Shown: positions 4,946 to 5,830 of the stretch, in pieces
Numbering within the stretch: position 1 is the first letter of the stretch
Layout of the letters: each line of letters opens with the position of its first letter
Assembly (NCBI GenBank): GCA_900552735.1
Contig: USBA01000128.1
Coordinates: forward strand, 1 to 5,830
Direction: 5' to 3'
Origin: an uncultured Collinsella sp.
GTDB taxonomy: Bacteria > Actinomycetota > Coriobacteriia > Coriobacteriales > Coriobacteriaceae
DNA: 5,830 nucleotides
The notes under the pieces: generated by a model
Seen by the model: the letters and a program-made list of their open reading frames with translations, nothing else
Told to the model about the DNA's origin: nothing
Database searches by the model: none
Translations under genes and position numbers: made by a program

Positions 4946-5732
4946 GCTCTCGCACGTCAAGAAGACCTTTAACAAGGGCACCGTCACCGAGAAGCGCGCG
5001 CTCACCGGCGTCGACCTCACCCTTAACGACGGCGACTTTGTGACCGTGATCGGCGGCAACGGCGCCGGCAAGTCCACGCTGCTCAACATGATCGCCGGCG
5101 TGTATCCGCTCGATTCGGGCGTTATCGAGCTCGACGGCACCGACATCTCGCGTCTGAGCGAGTCTCAGCGCGCCAAGTACCTGGGCCGTGTGTTCCAGGA
5201 CCCCATGCGCGGCACCGCAGCCGACATGCAGATTGCCGAGAATCTAGCCCTCGCCAAGCGCCGCGGCCAGCGTCGCGGTCTTTCATGGGGCGTCACCAAG
5301 GCCGAGAAGGACGAGTACGTTGAGCTGCTCAAACGCCTGGACCTTGGCCTGGACACACGCCTCAACGCCAAGGTCGGTCTGCTCTCGGGCGGCCAGCGCC
5401 AGGCACTCACCCTGCTGATGGCCACACTCACCAAGCCGCGCCTGCTGCTGCTCGACGAGCACACCGCGGCCCTCGACCCCAAGACGGCTTCGAAGGTGCT
5501 CAACCTGACCGAGGAGATCGTCGACGAGAACCACCTGACCACGCTCATGGTCACGCACAACATGAACGACGCCATCCGTCTGGGCAATCGTCTGATCATG
5601 ATGCACGAGGGTCACGTGATCTACGACGTGGCAGGCGACGAAAAGAAGTCACTCACCGTGGCCGACCTGCTGCAGAAGTTCGAGGAGGTCTCGGGCGGCG
5701 AGCTCGCCAACGACCGCATGCTGCTGAGCTAA
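4938..5732 (+). CDS. ABC transporter ATP-binding protein, TrpZ-like family
   Basis: Cytoplasmic ATPase that powers the importer, 264 aa. All nucleotide-binding motifs are intact: Walker A GGNGAGKST (39-47), Q-loop FQDP with Gln87, signature LSGGQRQ (149-155), Walker B LLLLDE (169-174) continuing as HTAALDP with the D-loop, and switch histidine His207 in VTHN. The form LDEHTAALDP, with His where most ABC ATPases have Pro, is typical of ATPases paired with PF04392 binding proteins. A basic insertion (KRRGQRRGLSWGVTK, 107-121) lies in the helical subdomain. The start at ATG 4938 is chosen because AAGGGAG (4922-4928) lies 9 bases upstream; ATG 4929 abuts that site and an upstream in-frame ATG at 4860 lies inside the permease gene. 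ATG 4938 overlaps the permease stop (4943-4945). No terminator is visible after the stop before the apparent IS end. Confidence 0.95.
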   Translation: MLKLSHVKKTFNKGTVTEKRALTGVDLTLNDGDFVTVIGGNGAGKSTLLNMIAGVYPLDSGVIELDGTDISRLSESQRAKYLGRVFQDPMRGTAADMQIAENLALAKRRGQRRGLSWGVTKAEKDEYVELLKRLDLGLDTRLNAKVGLLSGGQRQALTLLMATLTKPRLLLLDEHTAALDPKTASKVLNLTEEIVDENHLTTLMVTHNMNDAIRLGNRLIMMHEGHVIYDVAGDEKKSLTVADLLQKFEEVSGGELANDRMLLS

Positions 5733-5762
5733 CGACCTAGAAAACCACCACAGAGGGGACAG
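5733..5762 (+). other. Short gap between ATPase gene and apparent IS end; no terminator seen
   Basis: These 30 bases contain no stem-loop with a T run. Unlike the two upstream transcription units, the transporter operon therefore has no visible terminator, which would be explained if an insertion separated the operon from its original downstream sequence. Confidence 0.4.
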
Positions 5763-5769
5763 TGAACTG

Positions 5770-5802
5770 CCTCCCATTTCTTGGACATCGGGAAATGGGA
5801 GG
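5770..5802 (+). promoter_or_regulatory. Hairpin that sequesters the Shine-Dalgarno of the IS ORF
   Basis: CCTCCCATTTC (5770-5780) pairs perfectly with GAAATGGGAGG (5792-5802), 11 bp around an 11-base loop. The 3' arm contains GGGAGG (5797-5802), the only Shine-Dalgarno for ATG 5809, spaced 6 bases. The left arm lies within the terminal repeat, so a transcript entering from the upstream operon would carry the full hairpin and hide the site, while one starting inside the element would lack the left arm. TTTT (5803-5806) follows the stem, so it could also act as a terminator for incoming transcripts. Confidence 0.65.
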
Positions 5803-5808
5803 TTTTCC

Positions 5809-5830
5809 ATGAGTATAGACCTCAGGGTGA
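5809..5830 (+). CDS. Start of a putative IS transposase ORF (OrfA), partial at window edge
   Basis: ATG 5809 follows GGGAGG (5797-5802) with a 6-base spacing, and seven codons can be read (MSIDLRV) before the window ends. In IS3-family elements the first frame encodes a helix-turn-helix OrfA that is joined to the DDE transposase by frameshifting. The seven residues carry no recognisable motif, so the identity depends on the terminal repeat and position. Confidence 0.4.

Larger units (their letters stand above)
5763..5830 (+). mobile_element. Left end of an IS3-family (IS150-group-like) insertion sequence (partial)
   Basis: The stretch starts TGAACTG (5763-5769), continues with CC-rich then T-rich sequence, and reaches TTGGACA (5781-5787). 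That is the layout of terminal inverted repeats of IS150-group elements, which I recall as TG(T/A)ACTG...CCCA.TT..TTGGACA. A short ORF start with a ribosome binding site follows at the distance expected for the first transposase frame. The right end, target duplication and transposase body are outside the window, so the call rests on the terminal pattern recalled from related elements. Confidence 0.55.

Noticed and set aside
4006..5146. Minus-strand open frames opposite the permease and ATPase genes
   Set aside because: The translations are low-complexity (Met/Pro/Arg-rich or His/Gly/Asp-rich) and mirror codon bias of the sense genes.
1..5830. tRNA, rRNA or CRISPR array
   Set aside because: No cloverleaf-like gene, no rRNA-like segment and no regularly spaced 25-40 base repeats were seen on either strand.

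Overview
The window looks like chromosome from a high-GC anaerobic actinobacterium of the class Coriobacteriia, most likely Collinsella or a close relative. This rests on strong C/G preference at third codon positions, the protein styles (an E. coli-length asparaginyl-tRNA synthetase, a WYL-type regulator, a PF04392-family lipoprotein transporter) and compact intergenic regions with GC-rich hairpin terminators. The taxonomic call is inference; no rRNA or marker search was possible. All supported genes lie on the + strand.

Layout. Bases 1-55 hold the last 17 codons of an unidentified gene, closed by an intrinsic terminator (95-126). An extended -10 promoter (182-190) then drives asnS (237-1640, GTG start, 467 aa), which has its own strong terminator (1681-1712). 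Next is a monocistronic-looking WYL/helix-turn-helix regulator (1889-2677). After a 159-base promoter region comes a three-gene ABC importer: a Tat-type lipoprotein substrate-binding protein (2837-3817), a multi-spanning permease (4022-4945) and an ATPase (4938-5732) that overlaps the permease by 8 bases. The set is the trpXYZ-like family, whose known members carry aromatic amino acids; the substrate here is not proven. The final ~70 bases appear to be the left end of an IS3-family (IS150-group-like) insertion sequence, with the start of its first ORF running off the window.

How the parts work together. asnS is housekeeping and insulated by terminators on both sides. The transporter genes are probably transcribed from a promoter at about 2746-2776. 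Two tandem hairpins lie in the 204-base gap between the binding protein and the permease. They could give an excess of binding protein over membrane parts, which is common for binding-protein-dependent importers, and a weak second promoter may sit just before the permease. The upstream WYL regulator is a candidate controller by position only.

I found no wholly new system. The items most worth a second look are the apparent IS end immediately after the ATPase gene, where the hairpin buries the Shine-Dalgarno of the IS ORF; the tandem hairpins inside the transporter operon; a motif shared by the two transporter leaders; an exact 13-base direct repeat around the regulator start; and the complete absence of tryptophan from both the binding protein and the neighbouring regulator.
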